From the NCBI GenBank assembly GCA_947478405.1, contig CANJVX010000007.1:28068-92067 (forward strand): a stretch of DNA of 64,000 nucleotides, written 5' to 3'. Of the stretch, positions 6,723-16,793 are shown piece after piece. The notes under the pieces were generated by a model. The model was not told where the DNA came from. It ran no database searches and was given only the letters and a program-made list of their open reading frames with translations. A program made the translations under genes and the position numbers. Every line of letters starts with the position of its first letter. Within the stretch, counting starts at the first letter, position 1. Source of the DNA: Beijerinckiaceae bacterium (lineage in GTDB: Bacteria; Pseudomonadota; Alphaproteobacteria; Rhizobiales; Beijerinckiaceae).

Positions 6723-8705
6723 ATGAGCGTCTCCCCCCAGTCGATGGCCAATGCGATCCGCGCCCTTGCGATGGATGCGGTCGAAAAAGCAAAATCCGGT
6801 CATCCTGGCCTGCCCATGGGCGCTGCCGATATGGCGACCGTCCTGTTTCGTGACGTGATGAAATATGACGCGACGGATCCGACCTGGCCCGACCGCGATC
6901 GTTTCGTGCTCTCTGCCGGTCACGGCTCGATGTTGCTCTACTCCGCTCTGTACCTCACCGGCACGCCGGGCATGACGCTCGATGAGATCAAGAATTTCCG
7001 CCAGATTGGCTCCAAGACGCCGGGACATCCGGAAAATTTCGTCACCAAAGGTGTCGAGACAACCACGGGGCCACTGGGCCAAGGCATTGCGACAGCTGTC
7101 GGCATGGCGCTGGCTGAACGCATGCTCAATGCCGAGTTCGGCGATGTCGTCGATCACTACACCTATGTGCTCGCCTCGGATGGCGATTTGATGGAAGGCG
7201 TGTCGCAGGAAGCGATTGCCATTGCAGGCCATCTCAAACTCAATCGCATGATTGTTTTGTGGGATGACAATGACATCTCCATCGACGGCCCGCTGTCTGT
7301 GGCCGATTCCGTTGATCAGATCATGCGTTTCAAATCAGCCAATTGGAACGCTATGCGCATTGATGGTCACGATCAGAAAGCCATTTTACGCGCTGTGCGC
7401 AAAGCGCAGAAATCTGACAAGCCGACGCTCATCGCCTGCAAGACGCAGATCGGTTATGGCGCGCCTAAGCGCGCTGGCACATCGAAGGCGCATGGCGAAC
7501 CACTGGGTGCGGAAGAAATCGCCGGTGCACGTGCCGCTCTCGGCTGGCCGCATGAGCCCTTCGTTGTGCCCGATGATATTCTGGCCGCATGGCGCAAGGC
7601 TGGCCGTAAAGGCAAGCGTCTCCATAAGGCGTGGAAGACAGACAAGCTCGCAGCACTCGCGGCTGACAAGCGCGCGGAATTTGAACGCCGCGTGAAGGGC
7701 ACTCTGCCTGCCGCTTTGGCTGAAACGGTGAAGACCGCCAAGCTGCGTTTGGCCGATGACCGCACGGAAATGGCAACACGCAAAGCCTCGGAAGCGGCCA
7801 TTGCAGTTCTCGCGCCTGTCGTGCCGGAACTCGTGACGGGCTCCGCCGATCTCACCGGCTCCAACAACACCAAGGTTGCGGCCACGCCTGCAATCTCGCC
7901 TGGAAATTATGCGGGTCGCTTTGTCCATTGGGGCATTCGCGAACATGGCATGGCCGCTGCCATCAATGGCATGGCGCTGCATGGTGGTTATATTCCCTCA
8001 GGCGCGACCTTCTTGGTCTTTGCCGATTACATGCGCCCCGCTTTGCGCCTCGCAGCTCTGATGAAGACGCGCCATATCGAAGTGCTGACGCATGACTCGA
8101 TTGGTTTGGGCGAAGATGGCCCGACCCATCAGCCGGTCGAAACCATTGCCTCGCTGCGCGCGATCCCCAATCTGAATGTGTTCCGCCCCGCGGACCAGAC
8201 GGAAACGATTGAATGCTGGCAGGCGGCCCTAGAAGCTGGCCACACGCCATCTGTGCTCGCACTCACACGCCAGAACTTGTCGGCGGTGCGCACGACCTAT
8301 GTTGCAGAAAACCTTTCTGCCAAGGGCGCTTATGAACTCGCACCCGCCAAGGGCGACGCCAAAGTCACGATCTTTGCCTCCGGCTCGGAAGTCGAGATCG
8401 CGCTGAAGGGCCGCGACCTCTTGGCAGAAAAAGGCATTGATGCGCGCGTGGTTTCCGTGCCTTGCATGGATCTCTTCCTCGCGCAGGATGAGGCTTACAA
8501 GGCCAAGATCATCGGCAAGGCGCCCGTGCGTATTGCGGTTGAGGCGGCTGTGCGCATGGGCTGGGATGCACTCATTGGCGACAAGGGTGTGTTCATCGGC
8601 ATGAAGGGCTTTGGCGAAAGCGCACCGGCCAAGAAACTCTACGAACATTTCGGCATCACGCCGCAAGCGGTGGCAGAGGCTGCGGTGCAGCACTTGCCGC
8701 GCTGA
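6723..8705 (+). CDS. tkt: Transketolase
   Basis: A 660-residue thiamine-diphosphate enzyme that transfers two-carbon units between ketose and aldose phosphates in the pentose phosphate pathway. Landmarks are the N-terminal HPGLPMG.A (27-35), [10 protein letters not shown] (64-73), TTTGPLGQG (113-121), the ThDP/Mg site SDGDLMEG (152-159) and, in the pyrimidine domain, [17 protein letters not shown]. The length is normal. It starts 218 nt from the divergent DUF4164-like gene, an interval that must hold both promoters. It is followed 39 nt downstream by GAPDH, so tkt-gap are probably co-transcribed, ending at the terminator at 9758. With pgk and aldolase it forms a central carbon cluster; no Rubisco or phosphoribulokinase gene is seen, so a Calvin-cycle role is not indicated. 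Confidence 0.95.
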   Translation: MSVSPQSMANAIRALAMDAVEKAKSGHPGLPMGAADMATVLFRDVMKYDATDPTWPDRDRFVLSAGHGSMLLYSALYLTGTPGMTLDEIKNFRQIGSKTPGHPENFVTKGVETTTGPLGQGIATAVGMALAERMLNAEFGDVVDHYTYVLASDGDLMEGVSQEAIAIAGHLKLNRMIVLWDDNDISIDGPLSVADSVDQIMRFKSANWNAMRIDGHDQKAILRAVRKAQKSDKPTLIACKTQIGYGAPKRAGTSKAHGEPLGAEEIAGARAALGWPHEPFVVPDDILAAWRKAGRKGKRLHKAWKTDKLAALAADKRAEFERRVKGTLPAALAETVKTAKLRLADDRTEMATRKASEAAIAVLAPVVPELVTGSADLTGSNNTKVAATPAISPGNYAGRFVHWGIREHGMAAAINGMALHGGYIPSGATFLVFADYMRPALRLAALMKTRHIEVLTHDSIGLGEDGPTHQPVETIASLRAIPNLNVFRPADQTETIECWQAALEAGHTPSVLALTRQNLSAVRTTYVAENLSAKGAYELAPAKGDAKVTIFASGSEVEIALKGRDLLAEKGIDARVVSVPCMDLFLAQDEAYKAKIIGKAPVRIAVEAAVRMGWDALIGDKGVFIGMKGFGESAPAKKLYEHFGITPQAVAEAAVQHLPR

Positions 8706-8744
8706 TTGGTCAGCATCAGAATTTACGCATTGAAGGAGAGTAAC

Positions 8745-9749
8745 ATGGTGAAGGTCGCAATCAACGGTTTCGGACGTATCGGCCGCAATGTTTTGCGCGC
8801 CATCGTGGAATCGGGCCGCAAGGATATTCAGGTTGTTGCCATCAACGATCTGGGTCCGGTCGAAACCAATGCGCATCTGATGCGCTTTGACTCGGTGCAT
8901 GGCCGCTTCCCCGGCAAGGTGACAGTGTCTGGCGACACGATTGATGTGGGCTTTGGCCCGATCAAGGTCACCGCGATCCGCAATCCGGCCGAACTGCCGC
9001 ACAAGGAACTGGGCGTCGACATTGCGCTCGAATGCACGGGCATTTTCGTGACACGTGACAAGGCAGCTGCGCATCTCGAAGCAGGTGCCAAGCGCGTCAT
9101 CGTCTCGGCGCCTTGCGACAATGCTGATCTCACGGTCGTCTTCGGCGTCAATCATGACAAGCTGACGAAGGATCACATCGTCATCTCGAATGCCTCTTGC
9201 ACGACGAACTGCCTGGCGCCTGTCGCCAAGGTCCTCAACGATGCCATCGGCATTGAAAAGGGCTTCATGACGACGATCCATTCCTACACCGGCGACCAGC
9301 CGACACTCGACACGATGCACAAGGATCTCTACCGCGCTCGCGCGGCCGCTCTGTCGATGATCCCGACATCAACGGGCGCAGCCAAGGCTGTGGGTCTCGT
9401 TCTGCCTGAACTCAATGGCAAGCTCGATGGTTCGGCCATCCGCGTGCCGACCCCGAATGTCTCGGTCGTTGATCTGAAGTTTGTCGCCAAGCGCGCCACC
9501 ACGGTTGCTGAAGTCAATGCGGCGATCAAAGCGGCTGCTGATGGTTCGCTCAAGGGCATCCTCGGCTATACGGATGTGGCGAACGTCTCGATCGACTTCA
9601 ATCACGACTCGCATTCATCCGTGTTCCACATGGATCAGACCAAGGTCATGGAAGGGACATTCGTGCGTATCCTCTCCTGGTATGACAATGAATGGGGCTT
9701 CTCGAACCGCATGAGCGACACGGCTGTGGCCATGGGCAAGCTCATCTAA
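8745..9749 (+). CDS. gap: Glyceraldehyde-3-phosphate dehydrogenase (type I)
   Basis: A 334-residue glycolytic/gluconeogenic dehydrogenase converting GAP and NAD+ to 1,3-bisphosphoglycerate. It has the Rossmann motif [10 protein letters not shown] (6-15), catalytic SNASCTTNC with Cys152, and the inorganic-phosphate segment STGAAKAVG. Residues NDLG (34-37) at the end of the second beta strand fit NAD rather than NADP preference. The ATG at 8745 is preceded by a strong GAAGGAGAG ribosome site; the frame's earlier starts lack support. It lies between tkt and pgk and is followed by a strong intrinsic terminator. Confidence 0.96.
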   Translation: MVKVAINGFGRIGRNVLRAIVESGRKDIQVVAINDLGPVETNAHLMRFDSVHGRFPGKVTVSGDTIDVGFGPIKVTAIRNPAELPHKELGVDIALECTGIFVTRDKAAAHLEAGAKRVIVSAPCDNADLTVVFGVNHDKLTKDHIVISNASCTTNCLAPVAKVLNDAIGIEKGFMTTIHSYTGDQPTLDTMHKDLYRARAAALSMIPTSTGAAKAVGLVLPELNGKLDGSAIRVPTPNVSVVDLKFVAKRATTVAEVNAAIKAAADGSLKGILGYTDVANVSIDFNHDSHSSVFHMDQTKVMEGTFVRILSWYDNEWGFSNRMSDTAVAMGKLI

Positions 9750-9757
9750 AATAAATC

Positions 9758-9787
9758 GGGCGCGCCTTTGTGAGGCGCGCCCTTTTT
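9758..9787 (+). terminator. Rho-independent terminator after gap
   Basis: Perfect 9-bp stem GGGCGCGCC (9758-9766) / GGCGCGCCC (9774-9782), 7-nt loop, then TTTTT. It separates gap from pgk, so pgk either has its own promoter in the remaining 30 nt or depends on read-through. Confidence 0.85.
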
Positions 9788-9817
9788 CATGTGGCACAAG
9801 ATAAAAGAGTTTCGGGC

Positions 9818-11014
9818 ATGAGCGCCTTCCGCACACTCGATCAGGCTGACGTCAAGGGAAAGCGCGTTCTTCTGCGCGTCGATCTCAATCTGCCGATGGA
9901 GAATGGTAAGATATCGGATGCAACACGCATCGAGCGTATTGTGCCCACCATCAAGGAACTCACATCCAAAGGCGCACGCGTTATTCTGCTGGCGCATTTC
10001 GGCCGCCCGAAGAATGGTCCCGATGTCGAAAACTCGCTGCAGCCGATTGCAGCCGCATTGCCTGAACATCTGGGCGCGCCTGTTGCTTTTGCATCTGACT
10101 GCATCGGGCCTGTGGCTGAAGCCGCTGTTGCCAAGCTGATTGACGGCGAGATTCTGCTGCTCGAAAACACCCGCTTCCACAAAGCGGAAGAAAAGAATGA
10201 TGCGGCCTTTGTGGCGGCACTCGCCAAGCTTGGCGATCTCTATGTCAATGATGCCTTCTCGGCCGCACATCGCGCGCATGCTTCCACCGAAGGTCTTGCC
10301 CATGTCCTGCCAGCTTACGCGGGTCGCGGCATGCAGGCCGAGCTCGAAGCTTTGACCAAGGCGCTGGAAACACCCAACCGTCCCGTGGCGGCGATTGTGG
10401 GTGGTGCAAAGGTTTCGACCAAGCTCGAATTGCTCGGCAATCTGTCGAAGAAAGTTGATTTCATCATCATCGGCGGCGGCATGGCCAATACATTCTTGGC
10501 AGCCCAAGGCGCCAAGGTTGGCAAGTCGCTCTGCGAGCATGATCTTGTCGGCACAGCCCTTGAGATGATTGAGCAAGCCAAAGCCGCCAAATGTGAAATC
10601 GTGCTGCCCCCTGATGTGGTGGTGGCGAAGGAATTCAAAGCGCATGCCGCCTCGCGCGTGACCGATGCGCAGCATGTGGCTGATGATGAAATGATCTTGG
10701 ACGCTGGTCCTGCATCGGTGGCAGCGGTCGAAAAAATTCTCGGCACCTGCAAGACGCTGGTGTGGAACGGCCCGTTCGGAGCCTTTGAATTGCAGCCCTT
10801 CGATGCGGCGACCAATGCAGTTGCCAAGGCGGCGGCACAGCTCACCAAAAAGGGCGCGCTCGTCACAGTGGCTGGTGGTGGCGATACAGTGTCGGCGCTC
10901 AATCAATCAGGTGCGGCTGAAAGCTTCACCTATATTTCGACAGCAGGTGGCGCATTCCTTGAATGGCTCGAAGGCAAAGTGCTGCCGGGCGTCGAGGCTC
11001 TGCGCATCAAATAA
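9818..11014 (+). CDS. pgk: Phosphoglycerate kinase
   Basis: A 398-residue glycolytic kinase converting 1,3-bisphosphoglycerate and ADP to 3-phosphoglycerate and ATP. It contains [11 protein letters not shown] (about residues 17-27), HFGRPK (about 62-67), the nucleotide-binding segment [15 protein letters not shown] and the C-terminal [11 protein letters not shown]. The start is placed at 9818 ([17 protein letters not shown]), where homology begins. It sits between gap and aldolase, after the terminator at 9758-9787. The length is typical and no defect is visible. Confidence 0.96.
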   Translation: MSAFRTLDQADVKGKRVLLRVDLNLPMENGKISDATRIERIVPTIKELTSKGARVILLAHFGRPKNGPDVENSLQPIAAALPEHLGAPVAFASDCIGPVAEAAVAKLIDGEILLLENTRFHKAEEKNDAAFVAALAKLGDLYVNDAFSAAHRAHASTEGLAHVLPAYAGRGMQAELEALTKALETPNRPVAAIVGGAKVSTKLELLGNLSKKVDFIIIGGGMANTFLAAQGAKVGKSLCEHDLVGTALEMIEQAKAAKCEIVLPPDVVVAKEFKAHAASRVTDAQHVADDEMILDAGPASVAAVEKILGTCKTLVWNGPFGAFELQPFDAATNAVAKAAAQLTKKGALVTVAGGGDTVSALNQSGAAESFTYISTAGGAFLEWLEGKVLPGVEALRIK

Positions 11015-11042
11015 TTTTAGATTTTCTCGGAGGAGTTTGACG

Positions 11043-12059
11043 ATGAACAAGGACCAACTCGCCAAAGTGGCAGCGGCCATGTGTGCGCCCGGTAAGGGCA
11101 TTCTCGCAGCTGACGAGAGCTCGGGCACGATCAAGAAGCGCTTTGATGCGATCGGTGTGGAATCCACCGCCGACAGCCGCCGCGATTATCGCGAGATGAT
11201 GTTCCGCACGCAGGACGCGATGACGCAGAACATTTCCGGCGTCATTCTCTATGATGAAACCATCCGCCAGAATGCCGCGGACGGCACGCCGCTGGTGAAA
11301 ATCATCGAGCAGATGGGTTCGCTTCCCGGCATCAAGGTTGATGCGGGCGTGAAGTTCCTGCCGAATTTTCCCAATGAAACAATCACCGAAGGCCTCGATG
11401 GTCTCAGCGAGCGCATGGCCGAATATTACAAGATAGGCGCGCGTTTCGCGAAATGGCGTGCGGTGATCGACATTGCTGATGGCATTCCTTCGCGCGGCGC
11501 GATCCTTGCCAATGCACAGGCGCTCGCCCGTTATGCAGCGATCTGTCAGGCCAATGACATTGTGCCGATCGTCGAGCCGGAAGTGCTGATGGATGGCGGC
11601 CATGATCAGGCGCGCTGCTATGAAGTGACCGAATTCGTTTTGAAGACGCTCTACAACGAGCTTTATGAAGCGAAGGTCTTCCTCGAAGGCACTGTGTTGA
11701 AGCCCAACATGATCGTGCCGGGCAAGAAGAGCGCCAAGCAAGTTTCAGCTGAGCAAGTCGCAGCCGAAACCGTGCGCGTGTTCAAGCAGACCGTGCCGGT
11801 TGCCGTGCCGGGCATTGCCTTCTTGTCGGGCGGTCAGGCTGATGTGGAAGCGACAGCCAATCTGGACGCGATCAACAAGCTCGGCCCGCTGCCGTGGCTG
11901 GTGACCTTCTCCTACGGTCGGGCTTTGCAGGCGGCTCCGCAGAAGGCTTGGGCTGGCAAGGCAGACAATGTGCCTGCGGCACAAAAGGCTTTCGCCCACC
12001 GCGCCAAGATGAATGGCCTGGCCTCCAAGGGCCAGTGGAACAAGGGTCTCGAGGGCTAA
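11043..12059 (+). CDS. Fructose-bisphosphate aldolase, class I
   Basis: A 338-residue Schiff-base aldolase cleaving fructose-1,6-bisphosphate. Class I hallmarks: GKGILAADESSGTIKKR (about 18-34), VDAGVKFLPN, KWRAVI with the catalytic-site lysine, IVEPEVL, and LEGTVLKPNMI, which carries the Schiff-base lysine. The metal ligands of class II enzymes are absent. The ATG at 11043 has a GGAGGAG site at 11029-11035; the in-frame extension back to 10785 overlaps pgk and is not real. It is co-directional with pgk (28 nt gap) and ends at a terminator. Many proteobacteria use class II here, so the class I choice is a useful lineage marker. Confidence 0.95.
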   Translation: MNKDQLAKVAAAMCAPGKGILAADESSGTIKKRFDAIGVESTADSRRDYREMMFRTQDAMTQNISGVILYDETIRQNAADGTPLVKIIEQMGSLPGIKVDAGVKFLPNFPNETITEGLDGLSERMAEYYKIGARFAKWRAVIDIADGIPSRGAILANAQALARYAAICQANDIVPIVEPEVLMDGGHDQARCYEVTEFVLKTLYNELYEAKVFLEGTVLKPNMIVPGKKSAKQVSAEQVAAETVRVFKQTVPVAVPGIAFLSGGQADVEATANLDAINKLGPLPWLVTFSYGRALQAAPQKAWAGKADNVPAAQKAFAHRAKMNGLASKGQWNKGLEG

Positions 12060-12081
12060 TCGCTTTCTACCCTTCAAAAGA

Positions 12082-12111
12082 AAAAGCCTGGTGGAAACAC
12101 CGGGCTTTTTT
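12082..12111 (+). terminator. Rho-independent terminator after class I aldolase
   Basis: AAAAGCCTGGTG / CACCGGGCTTTT arms with a GAAA loop (12094-12097) followed by a T-run; one G-U pair. It directly precedes the left DUF559-flanking repeat. Confidence 0.85.
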
Positions 12112-12115
12112 TATC

Positions 12116-12168
12116 ACCCTCTCCCAGAGGGAGAGGGTCGGCGCGAATGCGCCGGGGTGAGGGGTTGC
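12116..12168 (+). repeat. Left copy of DUF559-flanking structured repeat
   Basis: The copy has a CCCTCTCC/GGAGAGGG hairpin, a small central hairpin (GGCGC GAAT GCGCC) and a GGGTGAGGGGTT tail. The same element occurs inverted at 12617-12669 beyond the DUF559 gene. The outer parts are nearly identical between copies, while the central hairpin differs in sequence but remains paired. Confidence 0.8.
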
Positions 12169-12203
12169 AACCTCTGGTTTCTTGCGCAATGTTACCAAGC
12201 GAG

Positions 12204-12222
12204 GGCATGCTTAAAGCATGCC
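12204..12222. promoter_or_regulatory. Palindrome covering the DUF559 start codon
   Basis: GGCATGCTT (12204-12212), one central A, AAGCATGCC (12214-12222): a perfect 9-bp inverted repeat. The likely ATG at 12218 is in the right arm, so an mRNA hairpin could hide the start, or a dimeric protein could bind here. Confidence 0.55.
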
Positions 12223-12601
12223 TCGTCGTTCCATCATCATTGCGCGTAAATTGCGCGCTCGCGACACCTCACCAGAAGAAAAACTCTGGGAGCAATTGCG
12301 TAATCGTCGCCTTGAGGGTCTAAAGTTTCGGCGACAAGTTCCCATCGATAGATACTTTGCCGACTTCGCGTGTCTTGAGCTTGGAATCACCATTGAGCTT
12401 GATGGCATCCAACATGAGCACATGATCGAGGCAGATCGTGCGCGGCGGGATGTGATCGAGGCGCAAGGCTTTCTTGAAGTGCGTTTCACAAATATAGAGA
12501 TTAACGAACGTCTTGATTGGGTTGTCCAAGAAATACGACGCGTGATTGACATTGCGCGCGCACGCGACATGCGCGATCCGCGCATGCGATGGGATGTCTG
12601 A
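12218..12601 (+). CDS. DUF559 (VSR/PDDEXK-like) endonuclease-domain protein
   Basis: A 127-residue protein of the DUF559 family, related in fold to very-short-patch-repair and other PD-(D/E)XK nucleases. The N-terminus ARKLRARDTSPEEKLWEQLRNRRL is typical, followed by KFRRQVPI...YFADFACLE. The candidate catalytic residues are Asp49 and the E-x-D at 60-62 (ELD), so the active site looks intact. No ribosome-binding site is obvious and the ATG lies within a palindrome. Two inverted copies of a structured repeat frame the gene, giving a compact unit of about 550 bp between the aldolase and ftsH terminators. Cellular role is unknown; a part in mobility or DNA processing of the repeats is inference. 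Confidence 0.8.
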   Translation: MPRRSIIIARKLRARDTSPEEKLWEQLRNRRLEGLKFRRQVPIDRYFADFACLELGITIELDGIQHEHMIEADRARRDVIEAQGFLEVRFTNIEINERLDWVVQEIRRVIDIARARDMRDPRMRWDV

Positions 12602-12616
12602 TCCCGGAGAGGTGGT

Positions 12617-12669
12617 AACCCCTCACCCCGCTCCTGCGGAGCGACCCTCTCCCTCTGGGAGAGGGTAAA
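12617..12669 (-). repeat. Right copy of DUF559-flanking structured repeat (inverted)
   Basis: Inverted copy of 12116-12168: AACCCCTCACCCC, a central hairpin GCTCC TGC GGAGC, then GACCCTCTCCCTCTGGGAGAG. The outer segments match the left copy almost base for base when reverse-complemented. Confidence 0.8.
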
Positions 12670-12670
12670 G

Positions 12671-12700
12671 AAAAACCCGGCGTCTCCGCCGGGCTTGTTT
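12671..12700 (-). terminator. Rho-independent terminator after ftsH
   Basis: On the minus strand GCCCGGCG-GAGA-CGCCGGGT is followed by TTTTC; it lies 5 nt beyond the ftsH stop. Confidence 0.8.
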
Positions 12701-12704
12701 GTCC

Positions 12705-14618
12705 TCACGCAGAAGGCTGCGGCTCTAGCCCGCCTTCGGCTTGCGGTGGACGCTTTGTTGTCGGCACCTGCGAAGAGCGCGGTGGTGACGGCTCGTCGTC
12801 GGTGTCGCGCACAGGCTTTTTTCCGTCGAGCAGGCCCAAAATTTCATCGCCTGTCAGCGTTTCATATTCGAGCAGGCCTTGGGCCAAAGCCTCAAGCCCG
12901 TCGCGCCTTTCGGTGATGATCCGGCGCGCTTCATTATGGCCCATTTCAACCAAGCGGCGGACTTCGCTGTCGATCGTCTTTGCTGTCGATTCCGAAATGT
13001 TCTGCTGCTTGCCCATCGAATAGCCCAGGAATACTTCTTCCTGGTTCTCGCCATACATCACTGTACCCAGTGCATCCGAGAAGCCCCAGCGCGTGACCAT
13101 GGCGCGCGCGAGTTTCGTTGCCTGTTCAATGTCAGACTGCGCGCCGGACGTGATCTTGTCTTTGCCGAAGACGATTTCTTCAGCCACACGACCGCCCATC
13201 AGCACGGCAAGACGAGATGTCATTTGTTCATAGCTCATCGACAGCTTGTCGCGTTCCGGTAGCTGCATGACCATGCCCAAAGCGCGGCCGCGCGGAATGA
13301 TCGTCGCTTTATGGACAGGATCGGTTGCAGGCACGCTGAGGGCCACCAGAGCGTGACCACCTTCGTGATAGGCGGTCAGCATCTTTTCCTGTTCTGTCAT
13401 GACGAGTGTGCGGCGTTCCGCACCCATCATGATTTTGTCTTTGGCGTCTTCGAATTCCGCCATGGTGACAATGCGCTTGCCACGCCGCGCCGCCATCAGC
13501 GCGGATTCATTGACGAGATTCATCAGATCAGCGCCCGAGAAACCCGGTGTTCCGCGTGCAACCACTTTCAGATCAACATCGGGAGCAAGGGGAACCTTGC
13601 GCACATGCACTTTCAGAATGCGCTCACGGCCCGTGACATCGGGATTGGGCACAACGATCTGGCGATCGAAGCGGCCCGGACGCAGTAGCGCTGGGTCGAG
13701 CACGTCAGGGCGGTTGGTGGCTGCAATGAGGATGATGCCTTCATTGGCTTCAAAGCCGTCCATTTCGACGAGCAATTGGTTGAGCGTCTGTTCGCGCTCA
13801 TCATTGCCACCGCCAAGGCCCGCACCACGATGGCGACCGACCGCGTCGATTTCGTCGATGAAGATGATGCAAGGCGCATTCTTTTTTGCCTGTTCGAACA
13901 TGTCACGCACGCGGCTTGCGCCCACGCCCACAAACATTTCGACGAAGTCAGAACCCGAGATGGTGAAGAATGGCACACTGGCTTCGCCCGCAATGGCGCG
14001 TGCGAGCAATGTCTTACCAGTGCCCGGAGGTCCAACCAGCAATACGCCGCGCGGAATGCGTCCGCCCAATCGCTGGAACTTTTGCGGGTCTTTCAAGAAC
14101 TCAACGATTTCCTGCAGGTCTTCCTTGGCTTCATCAACGCCCGCGACATCTTCAAATGTCACGCGACCATGCGCTTCGGTGAGCATTTTGGCTTTTGACT
14201 TGCCAAAGCCCATGGCTTTGCCAGCGCCGCCCTGCATTTGTCGGGAGAGGAAAATCCACACGCCCAAGAAGGCAATCAGCGGCAATCCGTTGACGAGCAA
14301 TGTCACCAACCAATTATTGCCATCAGACGGTGGCTTGGCCGTGATCGACACATTCTTCTGATAGAGCTTTGACACCAGCGTCGGGTCGCTCGGCGCATAG
14401 GTCGAGAAAGCGCGATTGTCATTGAAATGACCAAAGATCTCATTGCCCGAGATCGTCACTTCACGCACGCGGCCCTGATCCACCTCGCTCAAGAGCTGGC
14501 TGAACGGGATTTCCTGTGTCTGCTGGCGCTGTCCCGGATTTTGGAACAACATCACAAGTGCGACGACAAGGAGGAAGATGATCACCCAAAGGGCGAAATT
14601 CCTGAAATTCGGATTCAT
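12705..14618 (-). CDS. ftsH: ATP-dependent zinc metalloprotease FtsH
   Basis: A 637-residue membrane-anchored AAA+ protease that degrades misfolded membrane proteins and regulators such as RpoH. The first transmembrane helix is at residues 7-26 and the second at about 103-124, with a periplasmic domain between them. Walker A GPPGTGKT (about 195-202), Walker B IIFIDEID, the [20 protein letters not shown] second region of homology and the zinc motif HEGGH are all visible, with a low-complexity C-terminal tail. The start at 14618 ([11 protein letters not shown]) is chosen over 14714 because the membrane helix begins there. tilS ends 130 nt upstream. In many relatives glmM follows ftsH; here glmM is 13 kb away. 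Confidence 0.96.
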   Translation of the reverse strand: MNPNFRNFALWVIIFLLVVALVMLFQNPGQRQQTQEIPFSQLLSEVDQGRVREVTISGNEIFGHFNDNRAFSTYAPSDPTLVSKLYQKNVSITAKPPSDGNNWLVTLLVNGLPLIAFLGVWIFLSRQMQGGAGKAMGFGKSKAKMLTEAHGRVTFEDVAGVDEAKEDLQEIVEFLKDPQKFQRLGGRIPRGVLLVGPPGTGKTLLARAIAGEASVPFFTISGSDFVEMFVGVGASRVRDMFEQAKKNAPCIIFIDEIDAVGRHRGAGLGGGNDEREQTLNQLLVEMDGFEANEGIILIAATNRPDVLDPALLRPGRFDRQIVVPNPDVTGRERILKVHVRKVPLAPDVDLKVVARGTPGFSGADLMNLVNESALMAARRGKRIVTMAEFEDAKDKIMMGAERRTLVMTEQEKMLTAYHEGGHALVALSVPATDPVHKATIIPRGRALGMVMQLPERDKLSMSYEQMTSRLAVLMGGRVAEEIVFGKDKITSGAQSDIEQATKLARAMVTRWGFSDALGTVMYGENQEEVFLGYSMGKQQNISESTAKTIDSEVRRLVEMGHNEARRIITERRDGLEALAQGLLEYETLTGDEILGLLDGKKPVRDTDDEPSPPRSSQVPTTKRPPQAEGGLEPQPSA

Positions 14619-14748
14619 TTCAGTCCTGTATGCGGCGAAGACCGCCGTCCCGGTGCCACCCCGAAGGGATCTTTTCGATGTTCTCAATGTAGGCTTGCAG
14701 GGCACCCTTGCCAAGGGAAGGCCGGAGCTGAATCGTCAGGGGTGACCT

Positions 14749-15741
14749 TTAGAGGCCCCATTTGCGAGGGGCTTCGCGCGTGATCACAAGAACGCTATCG
14801 CTTTTGAGGTCGATCAGCGTGCCGCCTAAAGTCGAGCGCCAAGGGGTGTCTGCAGCCCAAGCCGCACTCAGATCAGCGACCAAAGCCTCGGCCTGTTCGA
14901 GCCTCGGCATCTGGCCGATACGGGCAATTTCGGCCATCAAAAGCCGCAAAACATGCTCCGCAGGGGCGTTTTTCAGCCTTTTGGCATTAAGCTCGCTCGC
15001 TTCGTCAGTGTGCCGCAGAAGCGCTTCTGCTGTGAGGCGCTCTGTGCCTTCCACCAGGGCAGCTTCAGCGCGCGCCGCACGTGCGGCGAGCCGCGTGAAG
15101 GTTTCGGGGCCAAGGCCCTCTTCTTCGAGTTGGGCGGTGAGGCGGCGCATTCGCGTGCGTGCAAAGCGTGGATCCTCATTTGACGGATCTTGAATATAGT
15201 TTAGCCCGCGCGCCTCGCAGACCGTCATCAGCTCTGATTTACGCCACCCCAAGAAGGGGCGCGCATGCGTGAGACCCTCGCGGTTGAGCTGCGCACGCAT
15301 GCCAGCCAGCCCGCCGATAGAAGATCCGCGCATCAAGCGAAAGAGGATGGTCTCCATCTGATCATCCGCATGATGGGCGGTGACGAGATGGTCTGCGCCG
15401 ATGGTTTTGGCGTGGGCAATCAGCGCGCCATAGCGCGCGTCCCGCGCTTCTTCCTGAATGCGGGTTGTGGGCTTGTCGCCTTCCCATGTGAGGATGGAAT
15501 GGGCAATGTCCAGTCGCGCGCAAAGCCGCGCGCAATGTTCAGCCTCCTCGCGCGAGGCGGCCCGAAATCCATGGTCGAAAGTTGCTGCAGACATTGCAGG
15601 GCTCGCGCCGCTTTGCTTCCAGTCTGCAAGAAGGGCCAGTGCTGCAACGGAATCTGGACCACCCGACAGGCCTAAAAGAATGCCGCGCGCTGAGGCGAGC
15701 CCCGCGAAAAGATCAGCGGGGGCAGGCTCGCTCACGAGCAT
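14749..15741 (-). CDS. tilS: tRNA(Ile)-lysidine synthase
   Basis: A 330-residue PP-loop ATPase that converts C34 of tRNA-Ile(CAU) to lysidine, so the tRNA reads AUA. The PP-loop LSGGPDS is at 25-31, followed by HHADDQMETILFRLMRG.S (about 121-139), the N-type TilS signature. The length fits the shorter alphaproteobacterial form. Its start overlaps the end of cpoB by 10 nt, so translation is probably coupled. Confidence 0.93.
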   Translation of the reverse strand: MLVSEPAPADLFAGLASARGILLGLSGGPDSVAALALLADWKQSGASPAMSAATFDHGFRAASREEAEHCARLCARLDIAHSILTWEGDKPTTRIQEEARDARYGALIAHAKTIGADHLVTAHHADDQMETILFRLMRGSSIGGLAGMRAQLNREGLTHARPFLGWRKSELMTVCEARGLNYIQDPSNEDPRFARTRMRRLTAQLEEEGLGPETFTRLAARAARAEAALVEGTERLTAEALLRHTDEASELNAKRLKNAPAEHVLRLLMAEIARIGQMPRLEQAEALVADLSAAWAADTPWRSTLGGTLIDLKSDSVLVITREAPRKWGL

Positions 15742-16793
15742 TTGGCGCGGGCAAATTCGCGCTGGGCTGTTGTCTTGATGGTATTGGCCTGCGGAAATTT
15801 GCGCGGCACTTCTGCAAAAAAAGCGCAGGCCTGTTCTTTGGCGCCGAGTTTTTCGAGCGATTGTCCAAGCCGCAGCATGGCATCTGGCGCATGTGCGGTC
15901 TTGGGGTGGTCGGTCGAGATTTTCAGATATTGCTCGGCCGCATCGCGGTGGCGGTTGCGCTTAAAAAAACTCTCACCCAGATAATATACCGCCTCGCCCG
16001 CCAGCGGGTCCTTGGGATAGCGCTGCATGAAGGCTGCAAGGCTCGCCTCTGCCGCATCATATTGACCCTGTTCGAACGAGAAAACGGCGAGTTCGAATTC
16101 ATCCTTGGGTGTTGTTGCCGCCATTGCCACGGCGCCCGTAGGCGGTGTGGCAATGGCGGCTTGGCGTCCACCTGTGAGATCGAGCGGGGCTGTGGAATCA
16201 TCCTGCGCACCGAGCGGGCCACCTGGCACAGGGCGAGCCTGCGGGCGACTGGCCGAGTCCGGCGAGCCCAGCGTGCGTGGCACGCCGGGAGCTTGGGGAT
16301 TGGCCGCAGGGTCGAATGCATCGCCCCGACCATTGCCACGTGCGCCCGCGACCCCAGCCACAATGGCTGGAGCAATTTGCGGGGCTGCTCCCACGAGGGG
16401 GGGCTGGCCGCCCGTCTCGGGTTCCAGATCGCCGCGCCGCTGCGGGGGCACCGGTGCGGGGGCAGGGGCTGCAGGGCGGGCGGCCCCACCTTTGGGCTGC
16501 ATCTCCTGGAAGCGGAAATCCACGTCCTGCTGGAATTTGCGCAGCAATTCTTCGCTGCGGCGAACCTGGAACTGCATTTCTTCCATGCGGCCGTTCATGG
16601 TGCGGATCTGGTTTTCAAGCCGGTCGATGCGCAGCAGCAGTTCGGCTGTGTCGCCGCCGGCCTCGCGTCCGCCCCCGAACAATTGCGCGCTGGCAGGCAT
16701 GGCCGCACCCAGCGCCATCAGGGCTGCGAGCAGCAGGGTCTGGATTGTGAACCGTGTCAGCATCGGCATTTTCAACATGGGCAATTTCAACAT
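15732..16793 (-). CDS. cpoB: Cell division coordinator CpoB (YbgF)
   Basis: A 353-residue periplasmic protein of the Tol-Pal system that links peptidoglycan synthesis with outer-membrane constriction. From the start at 16793 there is a signal peptide (hydrophobic LLLAALMALGAAMPASAQ), then a coiled coil (LLLRIDRLENQIRTMNGRMEEMQ), a long Pro/Ala/Gly-rich low-complexity linker, and a C-terminal TPR domain (DEFELAVFSFEQGQYDAAE...YPKDPLAGEAVYYLGESFF). The open frame extends to 16934 without support; Met codons at 16778 and 16763 are alternative starts. It lies downstream of pal but behind a terminator. Confidence 0.88.
   Translation of the reverse strand: MLKLPMLKMPMLTRFTIQTLLLAALMALGAAMPASAQLFGGGREAGGDTAELLLRIDRLENQIRTMNGRMEEMQFQVRRSEELLRKFQQDVDFRFQEMQPKGGAARPAAPAPAPVPPQRRGDLEPETGGQPPLVGAAPQIAPAIVAGVAGARGNGRGDAFDPAANPQAPGVPRTLGSPDSASRPQARPVPGGPLGAQDDSTAPLDLTGGRQAAIATPPTGAVAMAATTPKDEFELAVFSFEQGQYDAAEASLAAFMQRYPKDPLAGEAVYYLGESFFKRNRHRDAAEQYLKISTDHPKTAHAPDAMLRLGQSLEKLGAKEQACAFFAEVPRKFPQANTIKTTAQREFARAKCS

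Noticed and set aside
8229..9320. 363-codon open frame antisense to tkt and gap
   Set aside because: Lies wholly opposite two well-conserved enzymes; composition (His/Arg/Asp-rich) is that of an antisense shadow in GC-rich DNA.
9746..10906. 386-codon frame antisense to pgk
   Set aside because: Shadow of pgk with no recognisable domain.
6723..12059. Calvin-cycle operon
   Set aside because: tkt, gap, pgk and aldolase could belong to one, but no Rubisco, phosphoribulokinase or CbbR gene is nearby; a glycolytic/pentose phosphate cluster explains them.
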